Source of the DNA: Lutibacter sp.
GTDB lineage: Bacteria; Bacteroidota; Bacteroidia; Flavobacteriales; Flavobacteriaceae
DNA length: 64,000 nucleotides
Direction of reading: 5' to 3'
Assembly (NCBI GenBank): GCA_002733665.1
Contig: NVWM01000010.1
Span: forward strand, 23,993 to 87,992
Part shown: piece after piece, positions 17,493 to 25,998 of the stretch
How positions within the stretch are numbered: the first letter of the stretch is position 1
Layout of the letters: the number at the start of each line of letters is the position of its first letter
Program-made: the position numbers and the translations under genes
The notes under the pieces: generated by a model
Database searches by the model: none
The model's input: the letters and a program-made list of their open reading frames with translations, nothing else
What the model was told of the DNA's origin: nothing

Positions 17493-18245
17493 TTATTTAA
17501 ACCCTTTTAATTTTTCTTTTGTAAAATCACTTAAAACTAACCTTCCACTTGTTTGAGCACGTTTTGCCAATAATGAATCCCAATCTTCAGTTCCTTTCCA
17601 AAAAACAGATTTCATTTCTTTCATTGCTTCAGTGTTATAAGTACATAAATGTTCTGCTGCAGTTTTTACGGCTTCATCTAATTCTTCATTAGATTCAAAA
17701 ACATGAGTAAACAACCCTTTTTGTTTTGCCCATTCTGCAGGATAAAAGGAATTTGCATCAATAGCAATCTGTGACATTCCACTTAATCCTATTTTACGTT
17801 CAATTGCTGGTCCTACTACAAATGGTCCAATACCAATATTTAATTCACTTAGTTTGATTGATGCGAATTTCGATGCCATACAATAATCTGTTGAGGCTGC
17901 TAATCCAACTCCACCACCTACAGTTTTCCCTTGAATACGTCCAATAATAAACTTTGGACATTTACGCATCGCATTTATCACATTAGCAAATCCAGAAAAG
18001 AAAACTTTTCCTGTTGCTTCATCATTAATGTTGATTAATTCTTTAAAACTTGCTCCAGCACAAAACGTTCTATCTTTTCCGCTTTTCAAAACAATTACTT
18101 TGATAGCGTCATTATTTCCAGCATCAGTAATAGTTTGTGCTAATTCTGCCAAGATATTTCCTGGTAAAGAGTTGTGTGCAGGATGAAAAAACTCTATATA
18201 TCCTACTTCGTTTTTGATGTCTAATTTAACGTATGGTGTACTCAT
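17493..18245 (-). CDS. paaF: Enoyl-CoA hydratase/isomerase, PaaF-like
   Basis: 250-aa crotonase-fold enzyme. FCAGASFKEL and the oxyanion-hole segment GKTVGGGVGLAASTDYCMAS are family motifs. The window has two crotonases: the other, at 25134, has the PaaG-type FCAGQDLKEV motif, so this one is assigned the PaaF role (hydration of 2,3-dehydroadipyl-CoA late in the pathway) by elimination. It lies between a GIY-YIG gene and paaY in the minus-strand paa block. Confidence 0.8.
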   Translation of the reverse strand: MSTPYVKLDIKNEVGYIEFFHPAHNSLPGNILAELAQTITDAGNNDAIKVIVLKSGKDRTFCAGASFKELININDEATGKVFFSGFANVINAMRKCPKFIIGRIQGKTVGGGVGLAASTDYCMASKFASIKLSELNIGIGPFVVGPAIERKIGLSGMSQIAIDANSFYPAEWAKQKGLFTHVFESNEELDEAVKTAAEHLCTYNTEAMKEMKSVFWKGTEDWDSLLAKRAQTSGRLVLSDFTKEKLKGFK

Positions 18246-18255
18246 TTTCTTATTA

Positions 18256-18280
18256 TGTCAATGCGCACTTGTTGCGCATT
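18256..18280. repeat. Palindromic element on one side of GIY-YIG gene 1
   Basis: TGTCAATGCGCACTTGTTGC followed by GCATT; the inner palindrome is AATGCGCA...TGCGCATT. It is inversely oriented to the element at 18620-18644. Confidence 0.75.
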
Positions 18281-18284
18281 CGTA

Positions 18285-18602
18285 TTAATCTTTGTTTTTT
18301 ATATACTTTGAAAGATCCCAATCCAAACTTAAATCAACCCAATCAGGATTCATTTCTGTTATTTGATTTATCTTCCATTCTCTTTTCCATTTCTTAATAG
18401 TTTTCTCTCTTCTTATTGCAATTCTAATATCTGAATGCTCTTCGAAGTAAACTAATTTCTTTATATTATAGCGTCCAACGTGTGTTCCGAAAGTTGCATT
18501 TTGATGCTCACTTATTCTTCTTTCAATATTATTAGTTACTCCAACATAAAAGATGTGATTTCTTTCATGTGTTAGAATATATGTGTAATATTTTTTTGAC
18601 AT
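18285..18602 (-). CDS. GIY-YIG mini-endonuclease (URI family), copy 1
   Basis: 105-aa stand-alone GIY-YIG domain. YYTYIL and FYVGVTNNIERRISEH give the two core strands and the catalytic Tyr/Arg region; LVYFEEH carries the expected metal-site Glu, and KKWKREWKINQITEMNPDW is the conserved tail. It is a clear paralogue of the gene at 27623. It sits inside the paa operon, between paaZ and paaF, with no known metabolic role, and is bracketed by inversely oriented copies of one palindromic element. Confidence 0.9.
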   Translation of the reverse strand: MSKKYYTYILTHERNHIFYVGVTNNIERRISEHQNATFGTHVGRYNIKKLVYFEEHSDIRIAIRREKTIKKWKREWKINQITEMNPDWVDLSLDWDLSKYIKNKD

Positions 18603-18619
18603 TTAGTTTCATTCAACCG

Positions 18620-18644
18620 ACTGCGCAATAAATGCGCAGTGACA
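18620..18644. repeat. Palindromic element on the other side of GIY-YIG gene 1
   Basis: ACTGCGCAATAAATGCGCAG followed by TGACA. Its outer part TGCGCAGTGACA is the reverse complement of TGTCACTGCGCA, 11 of 12 identical to the outer end of the element at 18256. Confidence 0.75.
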
Positions 18645-18647
18645 ATT

Positions 18648-21146
18648 CTACAACAACCCGAACTGTTCAAAGTGATGATTCAAATGTTTCCTTTCCTGTA
18701 AATACCATTCGTATTTATTTAATTCTCCAAAGACTATATTATTTAATTTTGCATCAGGATTTTCTTTAAAAAACGCTAAATATTCTGCTCTTGCTTCATT
18801 CATTTTCTCTTTAGCAGTTGACAAATCAGGATGATTTAATTTTGCTAATTTATCTTTCTCTAATAATGGAAATTCAGAATTCTTCGGGAATGGTCTGTAA
18901 TTATACAGGCTATTATGTACTTTTTCTAGAATTTTTTCTGGTGTTGCAATTTCAAAATCTTGAATTTCTCCTGAAGCAATTCTATAAGTATGTTCCAAGT
19001 ACTCAATCATATGTTGAGGTGTCATAATTCCCCATTTTGGTTTAGCATCTTCAGTTAACTTCGTTAAACATTCTTGAATTTTTTCGCTTGTCATTTCAAC
19101 AAAGACTTCTTGCTTCTTTTGAACCATAGTTAAGATTGTTGCTATAGCAACTAACTCGTCTTCAGCATCAAAAACTTCAACAAACCATTTTACAATTCCA
19201 CTTGGATGCTCTGCAGATGCAACATCTCTATCAACTTTTTGTTTACAAGTCAATCTAACATAAACTGTGTCATTGTGATATAAAGGACGTAAAAATCGAC
19301 ATTCTTCTAAACCGTAGTTTGCAGAAACTGGCCCTTTATTAGGATATACAAATAATCCTGCCGCAGCAGAAATAATGAAATAGCCATGTGCTGTTCTTTT
19401 TTCGAAAATACTTCCCTCTAAAGATGTGATATCTGTATGCGCATAGAAATGATCCCAAGTAACATTGGCAAAATTGATAATATCAGTATCGGTAAACGTA
19501 CGTTTGTGAGTCTTCAGTGACATTCCTGGCTGAATGTCTTCCCAATGATATTTAAACGGATGTTGTTCTGCCTCTTTATATTTTGCATTCGGCTGGTAAA
19601 TACCAGTAATTTCGGTTAATGTTGTTGGCGAACCTTGAATGGCAGTACGTTGTAAATAATGTTTTATTCCACGTATTCCACCCATTTCTTCTCCACCTCC
19701 AGCACGTCCTGGACCACCATGAACCAAACTTGGTAATGGCGAACCATGACCTGTACTTTCTTTAGCCATATCACGATTAATCACCATAATTCTTCCGTGA
19801 TGACTTGCAGCATTTATAACATATTCTTTAGCAATTTTATCATCATTTGTTGCAATTGAAGAGACCAAAGATCCTTTACCCATTTGTGCTAATAAAATAG
19901 CCTCGTCTAAATTTTTATAAGGCATAATAGTACTTACTGGACCAAATGCTTCTCGTTCGTGAATTGCTGTATTTTGAAAAGGATTGTCTGCTCTTAATAA
20001 AATAGGGCTTATAAAAGCTCCTTTTTTAGCATCCGCACCAATGGTTTCTATTTTGTCTAAACTTCCATAAACAATTTGTGCTTCTTTTGCTAAATCATTA
20101 ACAGAATCTCTAACTGCTTGTACTTGTTGATGACTTATTAAAGATCCCATTCTCACTTCTTTCAGTCTTGGATCTCCAATTGTCACTTTGTCTAATGCTT
20201 TTCCTAATGAAATTTGAACATCTTCAATTAAGTTTTCTGGAACGATAATTCTCCTTATTGCAGTACATTTTTGACCTGCTTTTACAGTTATTTCTTTTCT
20301 TACTTCTTTGATAAATAAATCAAATTCTGGCGTTCCTGGAACTGCATCTTCACCTAAAATAGAAGCGTTTAAAGAATCGGCTTCCATCGTAAAAGGAACT
20401 GCTTCTTGAATAATTCGTGGATGTGCTTTTAATATTCTTCCTATTGCTGCAGAACCTGTAAAAGTTACAACATCTTGAGACTCTACTGTATCTAAAATTG
20501 TTTTAACGGTTCCGTTTATTATTTGTAGCGCACCTTCTGGTAAAATTCCAGATGCGATAATTTCTTTTGCAACTGCTTCTGCTAAATAAGAGGATGATGG
20601 TGCTGGTAACACCACAGCAGGAACTCCAGCCATCCAATTAACAGCACATTTTTCTAACATTCCCCAAACTGGGAAATTGAAAGCATTTATATGTACAGCA
20701 ACTCCTTTTTTAGGTACCATGATGTGATGTGCCATAAAGCGTCCACCACGAGATAAATCAATAGCATCACCTTCTACATGGTAGGACTGATTTGGAAATA
20801 ATTTCCTTAAAGATGCATTGGCAAATAAATTTCCAAAACCACCTTCTATATCGATCCAACTATCAACTTTGGTTGCTCCAGTCCTATAACTTAATTCGTA
20901 GAAATCATTCTTTCGTTTTGTAAGATATAATGCTAATTTCTTAAGCATGTTCCCACGTTCTTGAAAAGTCATTTTTCGAAGGACTTCACCTCCTTTTGTT
21001 CTTCCGTAGTTTAAGATTTCAGGAATGTCTAATCCTTCAATAGCAACACTTGTAAATGCTTCGCCTGTGATTGCATCCAATACTGGAATTCCTTCTTCTT
21101 TTCCTTCAGTCCATTGACCTTGAACGTAATGTTGTATTTTTTTCAT
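18648..21146 (-). CDS. paaZ: Bifunctional PaaZ: aldehyde dehydrogenase + oxepin-CoA hydrolase, with extra C-terminal domain
   Basis: 832-aa ring-opening enzyme of the phenylacetate pathway. Residues 1-510 are an aldehyde dehydrogenase (Glu255 in TMEADSLN, catalytic Cys294 in AGQKCTAIRR, FTGSAAIGR for NADP). Residues about 530-675 are a MaoC-type hydratase with Asp565/His570 in WDHFYAH. The known enzyme hydrolyses oxepin-CoA and oxidises the aldehyde produced. This protein is about 150 residues longer than E. coli PaaZ: residues about 685-832 (WGIMTPQHMIEYLEH, then NKYEWYLQERKHLNHHFEQF) look like a DinB/DUF1569-type domain of unknown role. The next gene downstream is GIY-YIG gene 1, 45 bases away. 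Confidence 0.95.
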   Translation of the reverse strand: MKKIQHYVQGQWTEGKEEGIPVLDAITGEAFTSVAIEGLDIPEILNYGRTKGGEVLRKMTFQERGNMLKKLALYLTKRKNDFYELSYRTGATKVDSWIDIEGGFGNLFANASLRKLFPNQSYHVEGDAIDLSRGGRFMAHHIMVPKKGVAVHINAFNFPVWGMLEKCAVNWMAGVPAVVLPAPSSSYLAEAVAKEIIASGILPEGALQIINGTVKTILDTVESQDVVTFTGSAAIGRILKAHPRIIQEAVPFTMEADSLNASILGEDAVPGTPEFDLFIKEVRKEITVKAGQKCTAIRRIIVPENLIEDVQISLGKALDKVTIGDPRLKEVRMGSLISHQQVQAVRDSVNDLAKEAQIVYGSLDKIETIGADAKKGAFISPILLRADNPFQNTAIHEREAFGPVSTIMPYKNLDEAILLAQMGKGSLVSSIATNDDKIAKEYVINAASHHGRIMVINRDMAKESTGHGSPLPSLVHGGPGRAGGGEEMGGIRGIKHYLQRTAIQGSPTTLTEITGIYQPNAKYKEAEQHPFKYHWEDIQPGMSLKTHKRTFTDTDIINFANVTWDHFYAHTDITSLEGSIFEKRTAHGYFIISAAAGLFVYPNKGPVSANYGLEECRFLRPLYHNDTVYVRLTCKQKVDRDVASAEHPSGIVKWFVEVFDAEDELVAIATILTMVQKKQEVFVEMTSEKIQECLTKLTEDAKPKWGIMTPQHMIEYLEHTYRIASGEIQDFEIATPEKILEKVHNSLYNYRPFPKNSEFPLLEKDKLAKLNHPDLSTAKEKMNEARAEYLAFFKENPDAKLNNIVFGELNKYEWYLQERKHLNHHFEQFGLL

Positions 21147-21156
21147 AATTTTATTT

Positions 21157-21223
21157 TGTCATTCCTGCGAAGGCAGGAATCTATTCAATTTATTATGGAT
21201 TCCGCATCAAGTGCGGAATGACA
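21157..21223. repeat. Paired palindromic elements upstream of paaZ
   Basis: TGTCATTCCTGCGAAGGCAG begins unit one (21157-21181), and GGATTCCGCATCAAGTGCGG followed by AATGACA is unit two (21197-21223). Both are near-perfect hairpins in the same order and orientation as at 14191-14267. Confidence 0.85.
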
Positions 21224-21270
21224 GTTTGTATTAAACTTTTTTCAATGTTTTACATTGATGTTGTTTTATT

Positions 21271-21370
21271 CTCGATTTGCGTTAAGGATTGAGGCTTTGT
21301 TGAAGCTCTTTTTTTTTTTTCAAAAAAAGCGACTGCCGAAAGCCTGACCCTTTTGGGTAACGCCCAAATT
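21271..21370. repeat. Candidate dispersed element between paaJ and paaZ
   Basis: This gap has an 11-nt T-run (21309-21319), the palindromic end GGGTAACGCCC (21354-21364) and the segment AGCGACTGCCGAAAGCC. No gene was seen. I recall related sequence dispersed in flavobacterial genomes, unverified. Confidence 0.35.
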
Positions 21371-22585
21371 CTATTTACTTACATTTTCAATCACACAAGC
21401 ATACCCTTGACCAACTCCAATACACATTGTAATTAATGCATATTTTTTATTTTGTTCTTGTAATTCTAATGCTGCTGAATATGCAACTCTTGCTCCTGTA
21501 ACACCTAATGGATGACCAATTGCTATAGCGCCTCCATTTGGATTTAATCTTGGATCGTTATCTACCAATCCCCAAGCGCGAGTACACGCTAATGCTTGTG
21601 CTGCGAATGCTTCGTTTAATTCTATCACATCCATATCATCCATGGTCAAACCTGCTTTTTCTAATGCTTTATTAGAAGCTTGAACTGGACCAATTCCCAT
21701 GATTCTTGGCTCTACACCAACAACAGCAGAATTTACAATTCTTGCTAATGGTTTTAGATTGTATTTTTTAACGGCATCTTCTGAAGCAATAATAGTTGCT
21801 GCTGCTCCGTCATTTAATCCGGATGAGTTTCCTGCAGTTACACTTCCACCTTCTTTTTTGAATGCTGGACGTAATTTCCCTAAAATTTCTAAAGATGTTG
21901 TTGGTTTTACAAATTCGTCTTTTGAAAACAGAATTGGATCTTTTTTACGCTGCGGAATTTCAACAGTTACTATTTCTTTTGCTAGTCGTCCATTCTCTTG
22001 TGCTTTGGTTGCTTTCATTTGGCTCCAATAAGCGAACTTATCTTGGTCTTCGCGAGAAATATTATATTTTTCTACAAGATTTTCAGCAGTATTTCCCATT
22101 CCGTCAGTTCCATATAATTTTTGCATTTTCGGATTGATAAAACGCCAGCCGAATGTAGAATCATACATTTTAGAATCTCCGCCAAACCCTGTTGATGGTT
22201 TTCCAATAACATAGGGTCCACGAGTCATATTTTCTACTCCTCCAGAAATAAACAAGTCTCCATCTCCTGCTTTTATAGCACGATTGGCATGAATAATTGC
22301 TGACAATCCCGAACTACATAATCTATTTACGGTTTCTCCGGGAACTGTAAATGGTAATCCAGCCAATAATGATGACATTCTTGCAACATTACGATTGTCT
22401 TCTCCTGCTTGATTTGCACAACCCATGATAACATCGTCGTACGCTTCTTTTGGGATGTTTGGATTTCTTTTTACTAATTCTTCAATTACAATGGCTCCTA
22501 AGTCATCAGTGCGAACAGCAGATAAAGTTCCTTTGTAACTTCCTATTGGAGTTCTGATTCCGTCTATGATATATGCTTCTTTCAT
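21371..22585 (-). CDS. paaJ: Thiolase, 3-oxoadipyl-CoA / 3-oxo-5,6-dehydrosuberyl-CoA
   Basis: 404-aa degradative thiolase. The nucleophile Cys90 is in GETVNRLCSSGLSAI; GHPLGVTGAR supplies the active-site His and MCIGVGQG the second Cys. The opening KEAYIIDGIRTPIGSYKG and MGCANQAGEDNRNVARM are typical of the PcaF/PaaJ subgroup. In the paa pathway it acts twice, releasing acetyl-CoA from the C8 and C6 intermediates and leaving succinyl-CoA. Palindromic elements lie on its upstream side. Confidence 0.94.
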   Translation of the reverse strand: MKEAYIIDGIRTPIGSYKGTLSAVRTDDLGAIVIEELVKRNPNIPKEAYDDVIMGCANQAGEDNRNVARMSSLLAGLPFTVPGETVNRLCSSGLSAIIHANRAIKAGDGDLFISGGVENMTRGPYVIGKPSTGFGGDSKMYDSTFGWRFINPKMQKLYGTDGMGNTAENLVEKYNISREDQDKFAYWSQMKATKAQENGRLAKEIVTVEIPQRKKDPILFSKDEFVKPTTSLEILGKLRPAFKKEGGSVTAGNSSGLNDGAAATIIASEDAVKKYNLKPLARIVNSAVVGVEPRIMGIGPVQASNKALEKAGLTMDDMDVIELNEAFAAQALACTRAWGLVDNDPRLNPNGGAIAIGHPLGVTGARVAYSAALELQEQNKKYALITMCIGVGQGYACVIENVSK

Positions 22586-22589
22586 ATCT

Positions 22590-22664
22590 ATGCCTGCGAA
22601 AGCAGGTATCTGTTAATTTTACCTTTTATTTTATTTTGGATTCTGCATCAAGTGCGGAATGACA
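22590..22664. repeat. Palindromic elements between paaI and paaJ
   Basis: ATGCCTGCGAAAGCAGGTAT (22590-22609) and GGATTCTGCATCAAGTGCGG followed by AATGACA (22638-22664) are the same two-unit arrangement as at 21157 and 14191. Confidence 0.8.
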
Positions 22665-22713
22665 AATCCTTACTGTTTTTATGCAAAGACTAAAATTAGT
22701 CTCTATTTATTGT

Positions 22714-22736
22714 GAGATTCCTGCCTTCGTAGGAAT
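22714..22736. repeat. Palindromic element abutting the paaI stop codon
   Basis: GAGATTCCTGCCTTCGTAGG followed by AAT ends directly at the paaI stop codon (22737-22739). A further perfect palindrome AGACTA-AAAT-TAGTCT lies at 22687-22702. Confidence 0.7.
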
Positions 22737-23141
22737 TTATTCCCAATCTTTTTGAGTACGATATACAACACCTTTAAAAAGTGCTACTAATTCATCACCT
22801 CGTTTAACTTCTACGATATTAAAACCTAATCTGTTATTTACTTTTTCAATGACACATTCTGCAACTAAATAATCACCTTCATTTAACGCTTCAATATGAT
22901 TTATGCTTGTTTCTATTGAAACAGCGTACTTTCCATGTGTATTAGATGTGAACCCAAAAGCAGTATCTGCAAGTGAATAACTAATTCCTCCATGTGCTTT
23001 TTTCATGCTATTCAACATTTCTTTACGAATAGTCATGCCGACTTTTACACGACCAATTTTGCTTTCTAAAATTTCGATTCCTAGCCAAGTGCTATACGCA
23101 TCTTGACTTAACATTTTATATGGAATTTGTTCTCCTTTCAT
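22737..23141 (-). CDS. paaI: PaaI-type acyl-CoA thioesterase
   Basis: 134-aa hotdog-fold thioesterase. The core motif is KKAHGGISYSLADTAFGFTSN, with the HGG turn and a catalytic Asp. In paa clusters it salvages CoA from dead-end ring-hydroxylated intermediates. The start is ATG 23141; an in-frame TTG at 23156 lies inside the palindrome TCCCACAAAAGTGGGA (23149-23164) and is unlikely. It lies between paaH and paaJ. Confidence 0.9.
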   Translation of the reverse strand: MKGEQIPYKMLSQDAYSTWLGIEILESKIGRVKVGMTIRKEMLNSMKKAHGGISYSLADTAFGFTSNTHGKYAVSIETSINHIEALNEGDYLVAECVIEKVNNRLGFNIVEVKRGDELVALFKGVVYRTQKDWE

Positions 23142-23184
23142 ATTTATTTCCCACAAAAGTGGGAGTCTTATTGTTTTTAATTAT

Positions 23185-23213
23185 GAGACCTTTCGACTAC
23201 GCTCAAGGTGACA
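23185..23213. repeat. Palindromic element between paaH and paaI
   Basis: GAGACCTTTCGACTACGCTC followed by AAGGTGACA. The same family occurs in frame inside E1 (13723) and, in a related form, inside paaA (28877). Confidence 0.8.
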
Positions 23214-23227
23214 TTTAAGTTTTAATT

Positions 23228-23302
23228 TGTCATTGCGAGGAATGAAATGACATGGCAATCTTATCATTTGTTATGCGATGCTGAAACAAGTTCAGCATGA
23301 CG
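23228..23302. repeat. Two palindromic elements just after paaH
   Basis: TGTCATTGCGAGGAATGAAA through TGGCAATC (23228-23260) is followed by GATGCTGAAACAAGTTCAGC and ATGACG (23277-23302). The second unit is the same family as the one inside paaH (23591). Confidence 0.8.
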
Positions 23303-23309
23303 CTATTAA

Positions 23310-24488
23310 TTAATAGAACTTTAAGTTCTCTCTATTCATTTTTCTTAATAGTGGACTACAACGATATCTATCTTCATGATATTCGTTATATAATTCATCC
23401 AGTTTCGATACACACCAATCTACTCCTTTTTCATCTGCCCAAGCCAATAATCCTTTTGGATAATTAACGCCTTTAGTCATAGCATTGTCAATGTCTTCTG
23501 CGGAAGCAATATTTAAGAACAAAGCATCTGCAGCTTCGTTGATTAGCATTGCTAAAACTCTGTCAAAAATTTGATTTGATAACTCACTGTTATGAGATCC
23601 TGAAACAAGTTCAGAATGACGTGCAATCAATTTTCCGTTCTCATCATAATTATAATACCCTTTTCCAGACTTTCGCCCTAAATATCCTGCTTCTGAAAAA
23701 CGTTTTTGAGTAAATGCTGGTTTGTACCTTGGGTCAAAATAGAATGCTGTAAATACTGTTTCTGTTACTGTATAATTGACATCATTACCAATGAAATCCA
23801 TTAATTCAAAAGGTCCCATTCTGAAACCTCCCAATGTTTTTAAACTCCAGTCAATAGTCGCAAAATCCGCCAACCCTTCTTCATAAATTCGTAAAGATTC
23901 ACCATAGAATGGTCGTGCAACTCTATTTACGATAAATCCAGGAGTGTCTTTGGCAACAGCTACAACTTTTTTCCAGTCAGAAATAATTTGAGTTGATTTA
24001 TCTAAAACTTCTTTTGATGTTTGAATCGCAGGAATGACTTCAACCAATTTCATTAGGGGTGCTGGATTGAAAAAGTGAATTCCAATACAGCGTTCTGGTT
24101 TTTGTAATGATGCGGCGATTGACGCAATTGACAAACTTGAAGTGTTTGAGGCTATAATACAATCGTCAGAAACATAACTTTCTAATTCAGCAAATACTTT
24201 TTTCTTTATGTCTAAATTTTCAATAATCGCTTCAACCGTTAAATTTGAATCGGCTAAATCCTTTAAGTTATTTACGTAGGAGATATTAGACTGAATTCTA
24301 ACTTTTTCATCAGAATCAATACGTCCTTTTTCAATTAATCTAGACAATACTTTTTCTAATGCGACTTTAGACTTGTCCAATGCCGCTTGATTGGTATCGT
24401 ATAACTTTACTTTACAACCAGATGTAGCCGCAACTTGTGCGATGCCACTTCCCATTGTTCCAGAACCAATTATTCCTATGTTCATCAT
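23310..24488 (-). CDS. paaH: 3-hydroxyacyl-CoA dehydrogenase, PaaH
   Basis: 392-aa NAD-dependent 3-hydroxyadipyl-CoA dehydrogenase. GIIGSGTMGSGIAQVAA is the dinucleotide-binding loop; IGIHFFNPAPLMKLVEVI, with the catalytic His-Glu region, and DTPGFIVNRVARPFYGE are family motifs, and a partial second C-terminal domain follows. Residues 290-303 (RHSELVSGSHNSEL) are encoded by a palindromic element and fall in the linker between the two dehydrogenase domains. It starts directly after the stop codon of the lipoprotein gene at 24489. Confidence 0.95.
   Translation of the reverse strand: MMNIGIIGSGTMGSGIAQVAATSGCKVKLYDTNQAALDKSKVALEKVLSRLIEKGRIDSDEKVRIQSNISYVNNLKDLADSNLTVEAIIENLDIKKKVFAELESYVSDDCIIASNTSSLSIASIAASLQKPERCIGIHFFNPAPLMKLVEVIPAIQTSKEVLDKSTQIISDWKKVVAVAKDTPGFIVNRVARPFYGESLRIYEEGLADFATIDWSLKTLGGFRMGPFELMDFIGNDVNYTVTETVFTAFYFDPRYKPAFTQKRFSEAGYLGRKSGKGYYNYDENGKLIARHSELVSGSHNSELSNQIFDRVLAMLINEAADALFLNIASAEDIDNAMTKGVNYPKGLLAWADEKGVDWCVSKLDELYNEYHEDRYRCSPLLRKMNRENLKFY
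23591..23621. repeat. Palindromic element inside the paaH coding sequence
   Basis: TATGAGATCCTGAAACAAGT followed by TCAGAATGACG has a GAAC/GTTC-type stem and the AATGAC end. It is read in frame as RHSELVSGSH. Confidence 0.8.
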
Positions 24489-25133
24489 TTACTTTTTCTT
24501 TATGAATTTCTCTTTATCACCAATCAATTTGTTGTTTCTAATTTTAAAGTTTTTATTAGTAAAAAATTGGTAGTATTCAAAATCAGGATTTTTTTCGTTA
24601 AGCTCAATAGCTAAATAATCACTTTTTAAATTATTTAATGGAATACTGGCGTAATCATAACCAATAAAAGATATACCCAAACTATCAGCGTCAACTTTAG
24701 GAATTTTAGCAAAACCATAATTATCAGACTCTGTTACATAAATTAAACTATCACCATTTATTAAAATACAAGTAGCATAATTTAAAGTAATTCCATTTTT
24801 CTCTAAAACTCTAATTTTTATAGAATCTAAGTTTTTATTTTCACTTTCAAGGATTCTATATTTATTTTGAAACTCTTCACTTTCAGGTTGAAATTCACTA
24901 TTTAGAATAATTTTATTATTGTTAATCACATATTTTCCTTTAGTAATACCATTTATAAGTCCAGTTACCCATTCGTACTCAAATGAATTATTTCCTTTAA
25001 TTTTTATACTAGACCCAATTCCATAAAAATTATCATCCAAAATATATTCTCCTTGAATCTTTTTTGGATTTAAGTTTGAAGTCGATGAACACGAAATCAA
25101 AAAAAGAAATAGAATTAAGTAAATAAATTTCAT
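24489..25133 (-). CDS. Lipoprotein of unknown function within the paa operon
   Basis: 214-aa protein with a lipoprotein signal (MKFIYLILFLFLISC, lipidated Cys15). The mature part has GEYILDDNFYGIGSSIKIKG and a Lys/Asn-rich tail (FKIRNNKLIGDKEKFIKKK); no family was recognised. Its ATG follows the paaG stop codon with no spacing and its own stop codon abuts the paaH ATG, so it fits the operon exactly and must be co-transcribed. A lipoprotein is not part of the known pathway. It could be a recent insertion or an envelope component linked to aromatic uptake; neither is shown. Confidence 0.8.
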   Translation of the reverse strand: MKFIYLILFLFLISCSSTSNLNPKKIQGEYILDDNFYGIGSSIKIKGNNSFEYEWVTGLINGITKGKYVINNNKIILNSEFQPESEEFQNKYRILESENKNLDSIKIRVLEKNGITLNYATCILINGDSLIYVTESDNYGFAKIPKVDADSLGISFIGYDYASIPLNNLKSDYLAIELNEKNPDFEYYQFFTNKNFKIRNNKLIGDKEKFIKKK

Positions 25134-25916
25134 TTAGTTTCCTTTAAAATTCGGTTTTCTTTTTTCAATAAATGCTGCAACGCCTTCTGCATAATCATTA
25201 CTCTGTGCTGCTTCTATTTGTAATTTAGATTCTAGTGCTAATTGATCTTCCAAAGTATTACTCATTGATTTATTGAATAATTCTTTAATCATTCCTAATG
25301 CTTTGGTTGGCATATTTGCCATTTTTATAGCCAATTTATTTACTTCTTCTTCAAAATTATCAAGCGGAATCATCTTGTAAATCATTCCCATTCGTTCTGC
25401 TTCTTCAGCAGATATTTTGTCACCTAGCATTGCTAATGCCAATGCTTTTTGAAACCCAATGAGTCGAGGTAAAAAGAAAGTTCCAGCGCTATCAGGCACT
25501 AAACCTATTAGACTAAATGCTTGTATAAAACTTACTTTTTCGTGTGCAACTATAACATCACAAGCCAAAGCAATATTGGCTCCTGCACCTGCAGCAACAC
25601 CATTAATCGCTCCAATAATTGGTTTTTTTATAGAACGAATCCGTGTAATTATTGGGTTATAATGCTCTTCTAATATTTTTTTAAATCCTGGATTCAAATC
25701 TGGATCAGTTACTTCTTTTAAATCTTGACCTGCACAAAATGCCTTTCCGTTTCCAGTAAGCACAATTGCTCGCACATCATCATTTTTCTCACAAGCGTCT
25801 AAAGTATCATGTAGTAAAAATGCCATTTCACGATTGAAACTGTTAAACACTTCAGGTCTATTTAATGTGATATATGCTACTTTATTTTCTATTTTTAATT
25901 CTATTGAATTACTCAT
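25134..25916 (-). CDS. paaG: 1,2-epoxyphenylacetyl-CoA isomerase, PaaG
   Basis: 260-aa crotonase-fold isomerase that turns the ring epoxide into oxepin-CoA. Motifs: FCAGQDLKEV, the oxyanion hole INGVAAGAGANIALACD, and GLVPDSAGTFFLPR with the catalytic Asp. PaaG proteins commonly have GG where this one has AG in DSAGT, a mild change. It lies between paaD and the unknown lipoprotein gene. Confidence 0.92.
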   Translation of the reverse strand: MSNSIELKIENKVAYITLNRPEVFNSFNREMAFLLHDTLDACEKNDDVRAIVLTGNGKAFCAGQDLKEVTDPDLNPGFKKILEEHYNPIITRIRSIKKPIIGAINGVAAGAGANIALACDVIVAHEKVSFIQAFSLIGLVPDSAGTFFLPRLIGFQKALALAMLGDKISAEEAERMGMIYKMIPLDNFEEEVNKLAIKMANMPTKALGMIKELFNKSMSNTLEDQLALESKLQIEAAQSNDYAEGVAAFIEKRKPNFKGN

Positions 25917-25929
25917 ATTTATTTTTTGT

Positions 25930-25995
25930 TGTCATTGCGAGGAGGAAGGACGTGGCAATCTTTTGATAAGATTCCTTCACTTCGTTCGGAATGAC
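25930..25995. repeat. Palindromic element between paaD and paaG
   Basis: TTGTCATTGCGAGGAGGAAG, then TGGCAATC, and a closing GATTCCTTCACTTCGTTCGG followed by AATGACG. It is the same composite family as 17426-17489. Confidence 0.82.
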
Positions 25996-25998
25996 GTT

